Shown one piece after another: positions 55,299 through 64,000 of a stretch of DNA of 64,000 nt. The notes under the pieces were generated by a model. The model saw only the letters and a program-made list of their open reading frames with translations. It was not told where the DNA came from and did not search any database. This DNA is from Burkholderiales bacterium (GTDB taxonomy: Bacteria > Pseudomonadota > Gammaproteobacteria > Burkholderiales > Nitrosomonadaceae). The stretch's first letter is position 1, and each line of letters starts with the position of its first letter. Location: assembly GCA_024235795.1 (NCBI GenBank), contig JACKLR010000001.1:310001-374000 (forward strand), given 5' to 3'. Both the position numbers and the translations under genes were made by a program.

Positions 55299-55631
55299 TT
55301 AATAACTAAAAAAGAAGTGACCAAAACCGGTATCAATGTTCATCATTACATTAGGTGGATAAGGGTAAACGGGGGCAGGTGCATAAATAGGTGCAGGAGC
55401 CGGGTAATAATTGTAACCATACCCTGGTTGGGCATAATAAGGTTGATTGTAATAACGTGGTTGATTATAAATCAACCCATAACCACCATGATGGTGATGA
55501 TGGTGATGGCCATGATGATGGTGTCTGTGATGCCCTCTTCCAGCTTCGGCAAGTGTTGACATGGTTAAAGTCAGCACCAGCAACGTCATCCACAACAGGC
55601 TGGTTGGTTTAACACGTTTTATAATTTTCAT
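55299..55631 (-). CDS. Exported histidine-rich protein
   Basis: 110 residues: a signal peptide (SLLWMTLLVLTLTMSTLAEA), then HHRHHHHGHHHHHHHGG (clusters of 4, 7 and other His), then a Tyr/Pro/Ala-rich low-complexity region ending FGHFFFSY. The His cluster suggests binding of nickel, copper, zinc or cobalt in the periplasm. Tandem ATG at 55634 and 55631 follow GGAGGTGA; the second has the better spacing. No domain family is recognised. Confidence 0.8.
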   Translation of the reverse strand: MKIIKRVKPTSLLWMTLLVLTLTMSTLAEAGRGHHRHHHHGHHHHHHHGGYGLIYNQPRYYNQPYYAQPGYGYNYYPAPAPIYAPAPVYPYPPNVMMNIDTGFGHFFFSY

Positions 55632-55781
55632 CATTCACCTCCATATTCAGATATTTTTTCAATTAATTTTTATGGAATCATTTTATAAACGTATTCCTGA
55701 ATAAAAACTGAATAAAACAACGTATCTGCTCAACCTTGATATAAAATCCATACATTTGAAGTTTACAAATAGAGGTTTGTT

Positions 55782-56387
55782 ATGCTACAGAGGACAAAGT
55801 TATCATCCCGCAGTTCTCAATTCATCAGCGGAATAGTCATTATCATTGCTTTTATAGCATTTGGCGCTTTTTTACAGGCAAGTTCACAAGGTGACTCCTC
55901 TGAAACCTATCCGAAAGGCTTTCGTGGCAATACCTGTACAGTAGAAACGGAATCACTGACAATTGGCTATTCAAGCTATTATCTTTCTGGTGATTATGAA
56001 GTCTCAGATGACGAACCCAGAACGCCTTATATCCCTGTGCAGTGCGGAAAAATTCCCGAACCGGGTATGCTGAATATTTCGATAGACTTACTGTATCCAG
56101 ATTCAATGCGTAATGTACCGCTGGCGCTGAGATTGGTCAAATTAACTATGCTAGATGATGACCAATTCGAAGAACATGAAGTATTGTCCATTCCTGCGCA
56201 AGCACATCCATCCGGCGTCATCACACAAGCATTCAGGCTCAATGAGATCGGGCAATATTTAATCTATCTCGATGGCACAAGTAAGGACAATGTTCATTAC
56301 CAGCTAAACGTTTCGATAACTGTCGGCCATGACTGGCGGGATAATATTAGAAATTTTTTGCCGCCTTTTTTCAGGAAATACACATAA
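55782..56387 (+). CDS. Membrane-anchored periplasmic protein, unknown function
   Basis: 201 residues with one N-terminal helix (FISGIVIIIAFIAFGAFLQA) and a beta-rich exterior domain holding two cysteines (NTCTVE and VQCGKI) that could pair. No family recognised. Ribosome site GAGG lies before the ATG at 55782. It is monocistronic by appearance. Confidence 0.68.
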   Translation: MLQRTKLSSRSSQFISGIVIIIAFIAFGAFLQASSQGDSSETYPKGFRGNTCTVETESLTIGYSSYYLSGDYEVSDDEPRTPYIPVQCGKIPEPGMLNISIDLLYPDSMRNVPLALRLVKLTMLDDDQFEEHEVLSIPAQAHPSGVITQAFRLNEIGQYLIYLDGTSKDNVHYQLNVSITVGHDWRDNIRNFLPPFFRKYT

Positions 56388-56505
56388 GGTATCACTTACC
56401 AAATGTAAACATCTTACTATCATCAGAATCCCGGTTGCGCTTTATTAATTCTCAGACATGCCGTTAATAATACAATGAAAACTTAAGATATCAAAAGGAG
56501 GTATT

Positions 56506-56706
56506 ATGGATGTTACCGGCATTGCCAGTACGGCAACTAAAATGAGCGAAGCCTATATCCAGCAAGCATCCGGCACGGCCGTTCTAAAAAAAGCGCTCGA
56601 TATCAGTGCTGAAAATGCGATAGCTTTGATTGAAGCGATTCCTGATACCACACCGGCGCAGAATCTTCCATCACATTTAGGTCAAAATATTAATATCACA
56701 GCCTAG
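56506..56706 (+). CDS. YjfB-family putative motility protein
   Basis: 66 residues: MDVTGIASTATKMSEAYIQQASGTAVLKKALDISAENA..., the pattern of the small YjfB-like family thought to relate to motility, although the function is not demonstrated. Preceded by AAAAGGAGGTATT at good distance. It is close to chemotaxis genes at the window end. Confidence 0.8.
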   Translation: MDVTGIASTATKMSEAYIQQASGTAVLKKALDISAENAIALIEAIPDTTPAQNLPSHLGQNINITA

Positions 56707-56908
56707 GAAGCTCACAAAAAGCACACAATTAAATCGCTATACCACCAATTTCACAATCCTTCATGACAGCGCTGCTTTACTTCTCGACACACACAATCAA
56801 TGATAATTGTCCAGTTGACGTAGTCAGGTTACACTATCCACCGGTCATATCAGATGCTTATATTATTCTAATTAAGCATGTTATTTATTGTGAACAAGGG
56901 AGGTTATT

Positions 56909-57568
56909 ATGGCACTACGTATTAACGATCAGGCACCTAATTTTCAAGCGGATACTACCCATGGCAAAATCAATTTTCACGAATGGATAGGAGATAGCTG
57001 GGCAGTATTGTTTTCTCATCCTAAGGATTTTACGCCAGTCTGCACCACTGAACTTGGCTACATGGCAAGTATTCAGTCCGAATTTGACAGACGCAACACC
57101 AAGATTATCGGTCTTAGCATTGACCCGCGCAACGACCACGAAAAATGGCTGAGAGACGTCAAAGAGGTTGGCGGGTCCCAGGCGCAATACCCGGTTATTG
57201 CAGATACAGACCTTAATGTAGCCAAGCTTTACAACATGTTTCCAGCCGATGAAACCGGTTCAGCCGAGGGCCGCACAGCACTGACAAACGCAACCGTACG
57301 TTCGGTTTTCATTATTGGGCCAGATAAAAACATCAAGCTCATGATGACTTACCCCATGACAACAGGCCGTAATTTCAATGAAATATTGCGCGTGATAGAT
57401 TCCATGCAGCTGACAGCAAAGCATAAAGTTGCCACGCCTGTTAACTGGCAGCAAGGAGAGGATGTCATTATTGTACCTGCTGTTAGCAACGAAGAGGCCG
57501 AAAAAATTTACCCTGATGGTTGGGAGACGGTTAAGCCTTACCTCAGAAAAGTAAAACAGCCGCAATAA
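56909..57568 (+). CDS. 1-Cys peroxiredoxin (Prx6 type)
   Basis: Thiol peroxidase of 219 residues that reduces H2O2 and organic peroxides. The peroxidatic Cys45 lies in PKDFTPVCTTELGYM, and no second cysteine is present, so it is a 1-Cys enzyme. GLSIDPRNDHEKW and NATVRSVFIIGP follow. GGGAGGTTATT precedes the start. Confidence 0.93.
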   Translation: MALRINDQAPNFQADTTHGKINFHEWIGDSWAVLFSHPKDFTPVCTTELGYMASIQSEFDRRNTKIIGLSIDPRNDHEKWLRDVKEVGGSQAQYPVIADTDLNVAKLYNMFPADETGSAEGRTALTNATVRSVFIIGPDKNIKLMMTYPMTTGRNFNEILRVIDSMQLTAKHKVATPVNWQQGEDVIIVPAVSNEEAEKIYPDGWETVKPYLRKVKQPQ

Positions 57569-57631
57569 TTTGCAAACCCAAAAAATTCAACAATTTATGA
57601 GAATTAAATCTCAAGTTCCCGATCCGATGGT

Positions 57632-57663
57632 GAGGAAAACTTTCACTGGGTGAAGTTTTTCTC
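57632..57663. terminator. Terminator-like hairpin after the peroxiredoxin gene
   Basis: GAGGAAAACTTTCA at 57632-57645 can pair with TGAAGTTTTTCTC ending at 57663 (one unpaired base), loop of a few bases. It lies between the peroxiredoxin gene and manC. There is no T-run after it, so it is a weak terminator call. Confidence 0.4.
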
Positions 57664-57729
57664 AAAAGTGCAGGATGTTTTTATGGAAAAAAGTCAAAGA
57701 AATGGTTACCGATTCTTAGTAAAATCCTT

Positions 57730-59181
57730 ATGCATACATTAGCGCCCGTCATTTTGTCAGGAGGTTCCGGCACACGCCTCTGGCCGCTTTCCCGTGAAAA
57801 GTACCCGAAACAGCTATTATCACTTGTTAGCGACGACTCCTTGTTACAAGCTACGATACGCCGCATGGATGGACTTAACGACATTAATGTCCGGGATTGC
57901 ATTGTAGTCTGTAATGAAGAATATCGTTTTGTCATCGCCGAGCAATTACGCTTGATAAATCGTAAAGGCACCATTCTGCTCGAACCAATCGGACGTAATA
58001 CAGCACCGGCACTTACCATCGCTGCACTATCGGCCCGCCATCAGGGTGACGACCCCATTCTACTGGTCATGCCATCCGATCACGTTATCGACAATACAGA
58101 AGTTTTTAAAAATGCAGTTCAGCAGGGTATTCAGCTCGCACTCAAAGGGCATATCGTAACTTTCGGTATTACACCCAACAAACCTGAAGCAAACTATGGT
58201 TATATACAAATTGGCGACAAACTAACTGAAATTGATGCATACAACATAGCCAGCTTTGTAGAAAAGCCCGATACTGCTACCGCTCAGGCCTACCTGGAAG
58301 CCGGGTCATTTTTTTGGAACAGCGGACTGTTTTTAATGCGTGCATCAATTTGGCTGCAGGCTTTAGAACTCTGCCACCCCGAAATTCTGTCATCATGCCG
58401 CAGATCATGGAATGGCGCCACCATTGACGGTGATTTTGTCCGTGTCGAAAAAACAGCTTTTGAACAATGCACCAGCAAATCAATTGACTATGCTGTCATG
58501 GAACATATCGCCTCTGAACATAACTCACAACTGCCCGCTGGTTCAGTTATCCCGCTGGCCGCCGGTTGGTCAGATATCGGCGCTTGGGATTCACTGTGGC
58601 ATGTCTTGCCCAAAGATCATAACGGCAATGTAACACAAGGAGATGTAGTGTTGCATGAATGCAGTAATACACTGGCTATCTCAAAAAACCGTTTGGTAGC
58701 CTGCGTTGGCGTTAAAGACATGATCGTTGTAGAAACGCCCGACGCAATTCTGGTCGTGCATAAAGATCAAACTCAGAGTGTTAAAAAAATTGTCGACAGC
58801 CTTAAGGAAAATGGAAGACCGGAAAGCCGCTTACACCGAAAGATATTCCGCCCATGGGGATGGTATGACGGCGTGGATGCAGGAGAACGCTTCCAGGTTA
58901 AACGTATAGTTGTCAAACCCGGCGCGGCACTATCGCTGCAAATGCACCACCACCGTACTGAACATTGGATTGTTGTACGCGGCACAGCGCGCGTTACACG
59001 TGGCAATGACAGTTTTCTGGTTACCGAGAACGAATCTACCTTTATTCCGGTCGGCACTCGCCATCGTCTCGAGAATCCCGGCTGTGTTCCGCTTGAAATG
59101 ATTGAGGTTCAATCCGGCCCCTACCTCGGTGAAGATGATATTGTACGTTTTGAGGATTTTTATGGGCGGAATGAGACTTGA
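57730..59181 (+). CDS. manC: Mannose-1-phosphate guanylyltransferase / mannose-6-phosphate isomerase
   Basis: Bifunctional enzyme for GDP-mannose synthesis, supplying polysaccharide building blocks. The N-terminal nucleotidyltransferase starts VILSGGSGTRLWPLSREKYPKQLL and has FVEKPD and FFWNSGLFL; the C-terminal cupin isomerase (residues ~370-480) has FRPWGWYDGVD and LQMHHHRTEHWIVVRGTA with metal ligands. Length 483 matches the ManC/AlgA/CpsB family. Confidence 0.94.
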   Translation: MHTLAPVILSGGSGTRLWPLSREKYPKQLLSLVSDDSLLQATIRRMDGLNDINVRDCIVVCNEEYRFVIAEQLRLINRKGTILLEPIGRNTAPALTIAALSARHQGDDPILLVMPSDHVIDNTEVFKNAVQQGIQLALKGHIVTFGITPNKPEANYGYIQIGDKLTEIDAYNIASFVEKPDTATAQAYLEAGSFFWNSGLFLMRASIWLQALELCHPEILSSCRRSWNGATIDGDFVRVEKTAFEQCTSKSIDYAVMEHIASEHNSQLPAGSVIPLAAGWSDIGAWDSLWHVLPKDHNGNVTQGDVVLHECSNTLAISKNRLVACVGVKDMIVVETPDAILVVHKDQTQSVKKIVDSLKENGRPESRLHRKIFRPWGWYDGVDAGERFQVKRIVVKPGAALSLQMHHHRTEHWIVVRGTARVTRGNDSFLVTENESTFIPVGTRHRLENPGCVPLEMIEVQSGPYLGEDDIVRFEDFYGRNET

Positions 59182-59311
59182 TATTTTATAAACTCTCTTG
59201 CTTATTATTTGACAAGATACTTCTATTACACGGTCACTTTTTTCAAAATGACTAAAGTAGTTCGAATTAATTTTTATTCGGCGTCTATACGATATTACTT
59301 ACGAAAAATCG

Positions 59312-59632
59312 CTAGTCGGATGTATGATTTGATTTGTCCACAACATCAGGGTAAGGCATAGCGTCAGGCCATTTACTGAACGGAAATGGCCTCTGTTCAC
59401 TATTAAATGATAAAAATTGAATAATTTGGTAAATATAAATACCTAAACACTGAGAAAATTTAAGTATTTGTTCATTTGGCTTTTCTGACAATACAATTGT
59501 TACAAACTGGAATAGCATAATCCCAATAACGAGAAATTTTGAAATACTATAGATCACGATAAAGAATAACATGAAGAGTGCGCGGACCAGTATTTCATTT
59601 TTTTGCAATGATTGTTTAACTTCTTCTTTCAT
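59312..59632 (-). CDS. DUF4389 membrane protein
   Basis: 106 residues with a membrane helix (VRALFMLFFIVIYSISKFLVIGIMLFQFVTIVL) in two halves and a following helix with FSQCLGIYIYQIIQFLSFNSEQRPFPFSKWP, the DUF4389 pattern. Function is unknown. It is followed by an ICMT-family gene on the same strand. Confidence 0.8.
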   Translation of the reverse strand: MKEEVKQSLQKNEILVRALFMLFFIVIYSISKFLVIGIMLFQFVTIVLSEKPNEQILKFSQCLGIYIYQIIQFLSFNSEQRPFPFSKWPDAMPYPDVVDKSNHTSD

Positions 59633-59669
59633 TAATTTTCTTCAAAAACCAGACCCAATTTAAACCATT

Positions 59670-60131
59670 TTATAACCAACGTCTTACTTTATGTTTATAT
59701 TCTTCAAATTGAACGCCAAAACGTTGTTCAAGGGATTTTTCTTCTGGCTCAATTTGAAATCGATTCAGATACAGAACAAACCCTACCAAGAACAACAATG
59801 TCAGAATATTGCTTAAATAGACACCCCATCCAAAAAGAATAACTGCCAAACCCAGATAAATTGGATTTCTGCTATATCGATATAAGCCTGTTTTTATAAG
59901 CGTCGAAGATGATTCTGGTTTCATTGGATTTAAAGTTGTTTTTAGACGCACAAACGTGATACTACTCATTATAATCAAGAAAATACCAGCCATTATTATG
60001 AGCAAGGGAACCCAAAGTTGCCTTTCTTGATTTAGCGATAAAAAAGGGAAAAAAACGCCTATTAGCCACATCATCGTAGCAAAAACAATCAGAAGCAGTG
60101 CAGGTGGGATTAATAGCGTTAATCGATACAT
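59670..60131 (-). CDS. Isoprenylcysteine carboxyl methyltransferase family protein
   Basis: Membrane methyltransferase-like protein of 153 residues with four helices. The ICMT/PEMT signature RYSRNPIYLGLAVILFGWGVYL with the later EPEEKSLEQRFGVQFEEYKHKVRRW is present. The role in bacteria is unsettled, possibly methylation of membrane lipids or isoprenoids. The gene lies 10 bp from the NlpC/P60 gene. Confidence 0.88.
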   Translation of the reverse strand: MYRLTLLIPPALLLIVFATMMWLIGVFFPFLSLNQERQLWVPLLIIMAGIFLIIMSSITFVRLKTTLNPMKPESSSTLIKTGLYRYSRNPIYLGLAVILFGWGVYLSNILTLLFLVGFVLYLNRFQIEPEEKSLEQRFGVQFEEYKHKVRRWL

Positions 60132-60141
60132 TCAACAACGC

Positions 60142-60648
60142 TTATACTCTTACGGATTTCCAATACTTGGAATTCCAGTATACATTATCTAAATGTGAAA
60201 TCGTAACGCCTTTTCTTTGTGAAACATGTAAAAATTGGTTATTTTCCAAATAGATACCAACATGCTTGGATGCCGGGCCAGTTCTGAAAAATACCAAATC
60301 ACCTGCAATTAATTCATGTTTATGAATTACTTTTCCCAACCTAGACTGCTGGCGTGCTGTCCTTGGTAAATGTATTCCGAATTTTGATTTATACGTCAGG
60401 TAAACAAATCCCGAACAATCGACTCCATTTTTACTTAAACCACCCAGTCGGTAACGAACGCCTTGCCATACTTTATGTTGATAATACAGCTTCTGAATAA
60501 TTGGTTTATGTGAGGGCTGTATACCTAATTCTGTAGATTTGAGTTGATACCCGGATATTTTATTGTCCTGCAGAGAACCACACCCCGTGACCACTATTAA
60601 ACATACCAGATATGTCAAAATAACAGATATCTTCTTTATGTATAACAT
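60142..60648 (-). CDS. NlpC/P60 family lipoprotein (cell-wall peptidase)
   Basis: 168 residues with a lipoprotein signal (LVCLIVVTGCGSLQ, lipid Cys23). The catalytic triad of NlpC/P60 is visible: C78 in GVDCSGFVYLTY, H129 in ASKHVGIYL, H141 in NNQFLHVSQ. These endopeptidases cut gamma-D-glutamyl-diaminopimelate bonds in peptidoglycan. It lies 10 bp upstream of the ICMT-family gene on the same strand. Confidence 0.92.
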   Translation of the reverse strand: MLYIKKISVILTYLVCLIVVTGCGSLQDNKISGYQLKSTELGIQPSHKPIIQKLYYQHKVWQGVRYRLGGLSKNGVDCSGFVYLTYKSKFGIHLPRTARQQSRLGKVIHKHELIAGDLVFFRTGPASKHVGIYLENNQFLHVSQRKGVTISHLDNVYWNSKYWKSVRV

Positions 60649-60806
60649 AATCCATGTTCTCTTTCTTCCAACTTATTGCATCATACCAAATCAGTTGAAG
60701 AAATCAACCACTACATTAAAAAGATAATATAACTATTTAATTATTAGATACAATATATTATGCATGCAAGAATGGTGTGCATTTTATACCCTGAATTTCA
60801 TAAGTA

Positions 60807-62516
60807 TCAATTTGCTACCTCACTTCTCTGTTCTGCTAAGCGATGTATGTTCGACGGTTGATTTCCACTTCTATTTTCATTATTTCCTTGTCGAATTCTA
60901 GAAGCTATTTTCGATTTATTGCGACGTTCGAATGCAGTGTTAATTGTTGTAACTGTATCAGCACCCAGCTTTAATACCGCTATTGCCTGTGAAAGATTAT
61001 TCGTTTGCGTACTCAGTTCTTTAGCAGAGTCTGAAACATCCTTTACCAATGAGGTGTTTTGATGTGTTACTGTATCCAGTTGAATCAAGGCTTCATTGAT
61101 TTGTTCTATGCCGGAATTTTGCTCGTAAGAAGCATTGGTGATATCCCCCATGATTTCAGTGACTTTTTGTACAGAATCAACAACTTCCGCCATAGTTTGG
61201 CCCGCTTTATCAACCAATTCTGAACCAGTTTCTATTTGATTCACTGAATTATTGATTAGCGTCGTTATTTCCTTCGCAGCAGTTGCTGAACGTTGTGCCA
61301 GCATTCTTACTTCCGAAGCAACTACCGCAAATCCACGACCATGTTCACCGGCGCGCGCAGCTTCCACGCCGGCATTCAGTGCAAGAATATTGGTTTGAAA
61401 AGCGATTTCATCGATGACATTAATGATGCTGACAACTTTCTTGGAGCTTTCATGAATTGAATTCATGGTTTGAACAACATCGCTGACTATTTCTCCCCCT
61501 TTTTTAGCGACCCTGCTTGCCTGTATTCCCAATGTATTGACTTCTTGCACATTTTGGGTATTCTGCGCTACGGTTGAAGTCAGCTGTTCCATCGATGCAG
61601 CCGTTTTCTCAAGATTTGCTGCCTGATCAGCAGTGCGTCGATTTAACTCAACATTGCCTTTAGCCAAATCTTCGGAAGTACTTTTGACAATACCAGTACT
61701 GACAGTAATATTTATCATGATACGGCGCATATTTCTGTTCATGGTTGACAGCAACTCAAGCAACCTCCCCAGTTCACCCTTTGAAGACGGATATTGTGCG
61801 ATCGAGAAATCGCCCGATGCTGCTTTGGCAATCGCGTCCGAAATATGTTTTAACGGGCGCGTGATTGACGAAATACCATAAAAAGCCAGTAACAGAGAAA
61901 TCAAAACGCCAAATCCGATAGCCGACATATAGCCAGCTGGATATTGCGTGGCCAGTCCACTTGTCGCAGCGAATCCTGCCATTAGTAGCGCCAAGCAAGG
62001 AAAGGCAAATAATAAACTCAATTTGATTTTAACTGACGGATTCTTGATGGCTACCAGTTTTTCTGAAATGCCTTTTTTGATTACTTTTCCTTCTCTAAGT
62101 ACAACTTTACCTGCTTTAATATCTTGATACAGTAATTCAGCCGATTTGATTTGTTCGGCTGTCGGTTTGTTTCGCACGGAAATATAGCCGGCAATTTGAT
62201 CCCCTTCGCGCTGCGGAATGACATTAGCTTCAACCCAATAATAATCGCCATTTTTACACCGGTTCTTGACTACAGCCGTCCAAGGCTTACCTGCCTTTAT
62301 GGTTCTCCATAAATCATCGAATGCTTCTTCCGGGACATCTGGATGCCGCACGATATTATGGGGTTGTCCAAGCAATTCTTCGCGTGTAAACCCACTGATA
62401 TGCACAAACGCATCGTTGACTAATGTAATCCGCCCTTTTAGATCGGTCTTGGATATTAGCCCATCCGTATCGCGAAATTTTCTTTCGTTGGTTGTGATTG
62501 GCATATTTACCCGCAT
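60807..62516 (-). CDS. PAS-containing methyl-accepting chemotaxis protein (Aer-like)
   Basis: 569 residues. An N-terminal PAS domain (residues ~10-120, DLKGRITLVNDAFVHISGFTREELLGQPHNIVRHPDVPEEAF) likely senses redox or oxygen through a cofactor, followed by a basic linker, two transmembrane helices (about 165-215), a HAMP region, and the signalling domain with IDEIAFQTNILALNAGVEAARAGEHGRGFAVVA. No periplasmic sensor domain is seen. GGAGG precedes the start. It stands next to cheB, with which it forms a chemotaxis locus. Confidence 0.92.
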   Translation of the reverse strand: MRVNMPITTNERKFRDTDGLISKTDLKGRITLVNDAFVHISGFTREELLGQPHNIVRHPDVPEEAFDDLWRTIKAGKPWTAVVKNRCKNGDYYWVEANVIPQREGDQIAGYISVRNKPTAEQIKSAELLYQDIKAGKVVLREGKVIKKGISEKLVAIKNPSVKIKLSLLFAFPCLALLMAGFAATSGLATQYPAGYMSAIGFGVLISLLLAFYGISSITRPLKHISDAIAKAASGDFSIAQYPSSKGELGRLLELLSTMNRNMRRIMINITVSTGIVKSTSEDLAKGNVELNRRTADQAANLEKTAASMEQLTSTVAQNTQNVQEVNTLGIQASRVAKKGGEIVSDVVQTMNSIHESSKKVVSIINVIDEIAFQTNILALNAGVEAARAGEHGRGFAVVASEVRMLAQRSATAAKEITTLINNSVNQIETGSELVDKAGQTMAEVVDSVQKVTEIMGDITNASYEQNSGIEQINEALIQLDTVTHQNTSLVKDVSDSAKELSTQTNNLSQAIAVLKLGADTVTTINTAFERRNKSKIASRIRQGNNENRSGNQPSNIHRLAEQRSEVAN

Positions 62517-62593
62517 AATTAATCCTCCAATAGCTTATGCTAATTTAGACGGCATTTTTTGTAACAACGAAAATCATTTTTTTATACACGTCC

Positions 62594-63673
62594 CTATACA
62601 CGCACCGTTTGCGCGCCCATATTTACAACTCTGGATAATACTTTTCTTGCCATATCGTGCAGTGGAACGATTTCATCGACGCCACCGACAGCAACTGCTT
62701 CTTTAGGCATGCCGTAAACAACACAACTGGCTTCGTCTTGCGCAAAATTATAGGCACCGGCGTCATGCATTTCTAACATTCCGGCTGCACCATCCTTGCC
62801 CATACCTGTCAAAATAACGCCGATCGCATTTTTTCCTGCAGTTCTTGCAGCAGAGCTGAAAAGCACATCAACAGACGGCCGGTGGCGGTTTACCGGCTCC
62901 GATTTGCTTAATTCGGTCATGTAATTTGCACCACTTCGTTGCAGTAAAAGATGAGAGTGCCCTGGTGCGATAAAGGCATGTCCAGGCAATACACGTTCAC
63001 CACCTTGTGCTTCAACAACACTTATTTTGCACAGTTTGTTCAAACGCTCAGCAAAGGATTTTGTAAACGTCTCTGGCATATGTTGGGCGATGAGGATACC
63101 CGGGCAATTAGGTGGTAATTGTGAAAGAAATTCATTCAGTGCTTCAGTTCCGCCGGTGGATGAGCCAACTATGATTAACTTTTCCGTTGATGCAATACGA
63201 TTTGTCAATACCGGAAGCGACTGAGTTTTTGTTGCTGCATCAGACTTCGGAGCAGCACTATGTCGTTTTATCCGAGCCTGTTTTGCAATGCGGATCTTAT
63301 ATGCAATTTGATAGGCATATTCCTGCAAGCCACTGGCAATATCAATTTTTGGTTTTGCAATGAAATCAACAGCGCCGAGTTCAAGCGCACGAAATGTCAC
63401 CTCGGAGCCTTTCTCAGTCAAAGTAGAAATCATTAACACCGGCATTGGCCGCAAACGCATTAATCTTTCCAAGAAGTCGAGTCCATCCATCTTGGGCATT
63501 TCAACGTCTAGCGTTAACACATCCGGATTCAGTTCACGTATCATCTCTCTGGCAATGATCGGATCAGGTGCCGCACCAATAACTTCCATATCAGGCTGAC
63601 TATTGATGATCTCGGTCAACATTTTTCGAACAAGCGCAGAGTCGTCAATAATTAATACTCTAATTTTATTCAT
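62594..63673 (-). CDS. cheB: Chemotaxis response regulator protein-glutamate methylesterase
   Basis: Removes methyl groups from chemoreceptors. The receiver domain has D56 in TLDVEMPKMDGLDF; the catalytic triad is S172 in GSSTGGTEAL, H198 in IAQHMPETF and D294 in GMGKDGAAGM. Length 359 is standard. It lies 33 bp downstream of cheD, as usual in betaproteobacterial chemotaxis operons. Confidence 0.96.
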   Translation of the reverse strand: MNKIRVLIIDDSALVRKMLTEIINSQPDMEVIGAAPDPIIAREMIRELNPDVLTLDVEMPKMDGLDFLERLMRLRPMPVLMISTLTEKGSEVTFRALELGAVDFIAKPKIDIASGLQEYAYQIAYKIRIAKQARIKRHSAAPKSDAATKTQSLPVLTNRIASTEKLIIVGSSTGGTEALNEFLSQLPPNCPGILIAQHMPETFTKSFAERLNKLCKISVVEAQGGERVLPGHAFIAPGHSHLLLQRSGANYMTELSKSEPVNRHRPSVDVLFSSAARTAGKNAIGVILTGMGKDGAAGMLEMHDAGAYNFAQDEASCVVYGMPKEAVAVGGVDEIVPLHDMARKVLSRVVNMGAQTVRV

Positions 63674-63706
63674 AAATTATCGCCAAAACGGTTTGTCAGA
63701 TTGTTT

Positions 63707-64000
63707 TCAGGAAAAAAGCTCAACCGCACCACCCGAATCTTCGGACTTGTTGAACGTATTAACCCGTTTGCTATAGCTTTTTTCTCGTTCAGAGATCGTA
63801 TTCATTTGACTGCCTTTCAGCTTTTTAACCATAACCTTACCGGACTTTGGAAAGAAAAATACTTTACGCGGGTAGACATCAACCAAATCTTTTGCCGTTA
63901 CTCGAATATTCTCTGTGGCCAAAAACTTGAGTACAAAATCTGCATTTCGTTGGCCAACATTTGATGTTGTCAATTCCTTCATAACATTGCCGCCACCAAA
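63707..64000 (-). CDS. cheD: Chemoreceptor glutamine deamidase CheD (5' truncated by the window edge)
   Basis: The ORF has no start in the window; codons continue to 64000 as FGGGNVMKELTTSNVGQRNADFVLKFLATENI, the C-terminal half of CheD, which deamidates receptor glutamines. It ends with a polar tail (NKSEDSGGAVELFS). Located immediately upstream of cheB on the same strand. Confidence 0.9.
   Translation of the reverse strand, partial: FGGGNVMKELTTSNVGQRNADFVLKFLATENIRVTAKDLVDVYPRKVFFFPKSGKVMVKKLKGSQMNTISEREKSYSKRVNTFNKSEDSGGAVELFS

Overview
The window reads as about 64 kb of the chromosome of a Gram-negative betaproteobacterium with moderate GC content. A Nitrosomonas-like ammonia oxidiser is my best guess. 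The basis is the mixture of several multihaem/copper periplasmic redox proteins, an N-type ATPase operon, a DUF971-ubiE pair, PhoBR, guaBA, thyA-folA, an Aer-like chemoreceptor next to cheB/cheD, and small IS-derived repeats. No amo or hao gene is in the window, so this assignment is inference.

Layout. 1-1989 holds a truncated penicillin-acylase-family gene. 2016-9260 is a five-gene minus-strand cluster for periplasmic copper/redox work: a Tat-exported multicopper oxidase, a SCO-like protein lacking the copper-binding cysteines, a large exported protein of unknown family, a canonical SCO protein, and a cytochrome c fused to a periplasmic-binding-protein domain. 9791-18792 holds a PLP decarboxylase with a candidate leader peptide, folA-thyA, an M17 aminopeptidase, an HD-GYP phosphodiesterase, acetyl-CoA synthetase and an MBL-fold hydrolase. 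18928-26681 is an iron-related block: a dihaem peroxidase-like cytochrome, a 756-residue protein made of two tandem ~350-residue repeats behind a Fur-box-like site, a TonB siderophore receptor, bacterioferritin, and Bfd behind another Fur-box-like site.

27076-35203 carries a lactate/malate dehydrogenase relative, an RTX protein with a lysozyme-like N-terminus, guaA, guaB, small exported proteins and a TauE/SafE transporter. 35260-42967 is the accessory part: a hairpin, a GAGRK-type peptide remnant, a ParDE toxin-antitoxin pair, a 3' tRNA-Thr fragment, an IS21-like scrap, a stress-type cluster (DUF1328, a 21-cysteine copper-storage protein, coiled-coil proteins), a Crp/Fnr regulator, and a cis/trans fatty-acid isomerase gene (cti). 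The cti gene is split by a complete ISAs1-family element with a perfect 10-bp target duplication, and a MITE-like repeat lies just upstream of its start.

43152-49689 holds phoR-phoB, a second palindromic repeat element, DUF971-ubiE, rhlE and a membrane protein. 49877-54843 is an N-ATPase operon in the order Q-R-a-c-b-alpha-gamma, but the beta and epsilon genes that normally open it are absent. Its c subunit keeps residues associated with sodium binding. 55299-64000 contains a His-rich exported protein, a YjfB-type protein, a 1-Cys peroxiredoxin, a bifunctional GDP-mannose pathway enzyme, small membrane proteins, an NlpC/P60 lipoprotein, a PAS-containing chemoreceptor, cheB and a truncated cheD.

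The best candidates for undescribed biology are the multicopper-oxidase/SCO/cytochrome-PBP cluster, the Fur-box-associated duplicated periplasmic protein with its dihaem neighbour, the leader peptide ahead of the decarboxylase, and the beta/epsilon-less N-ATPase operon.
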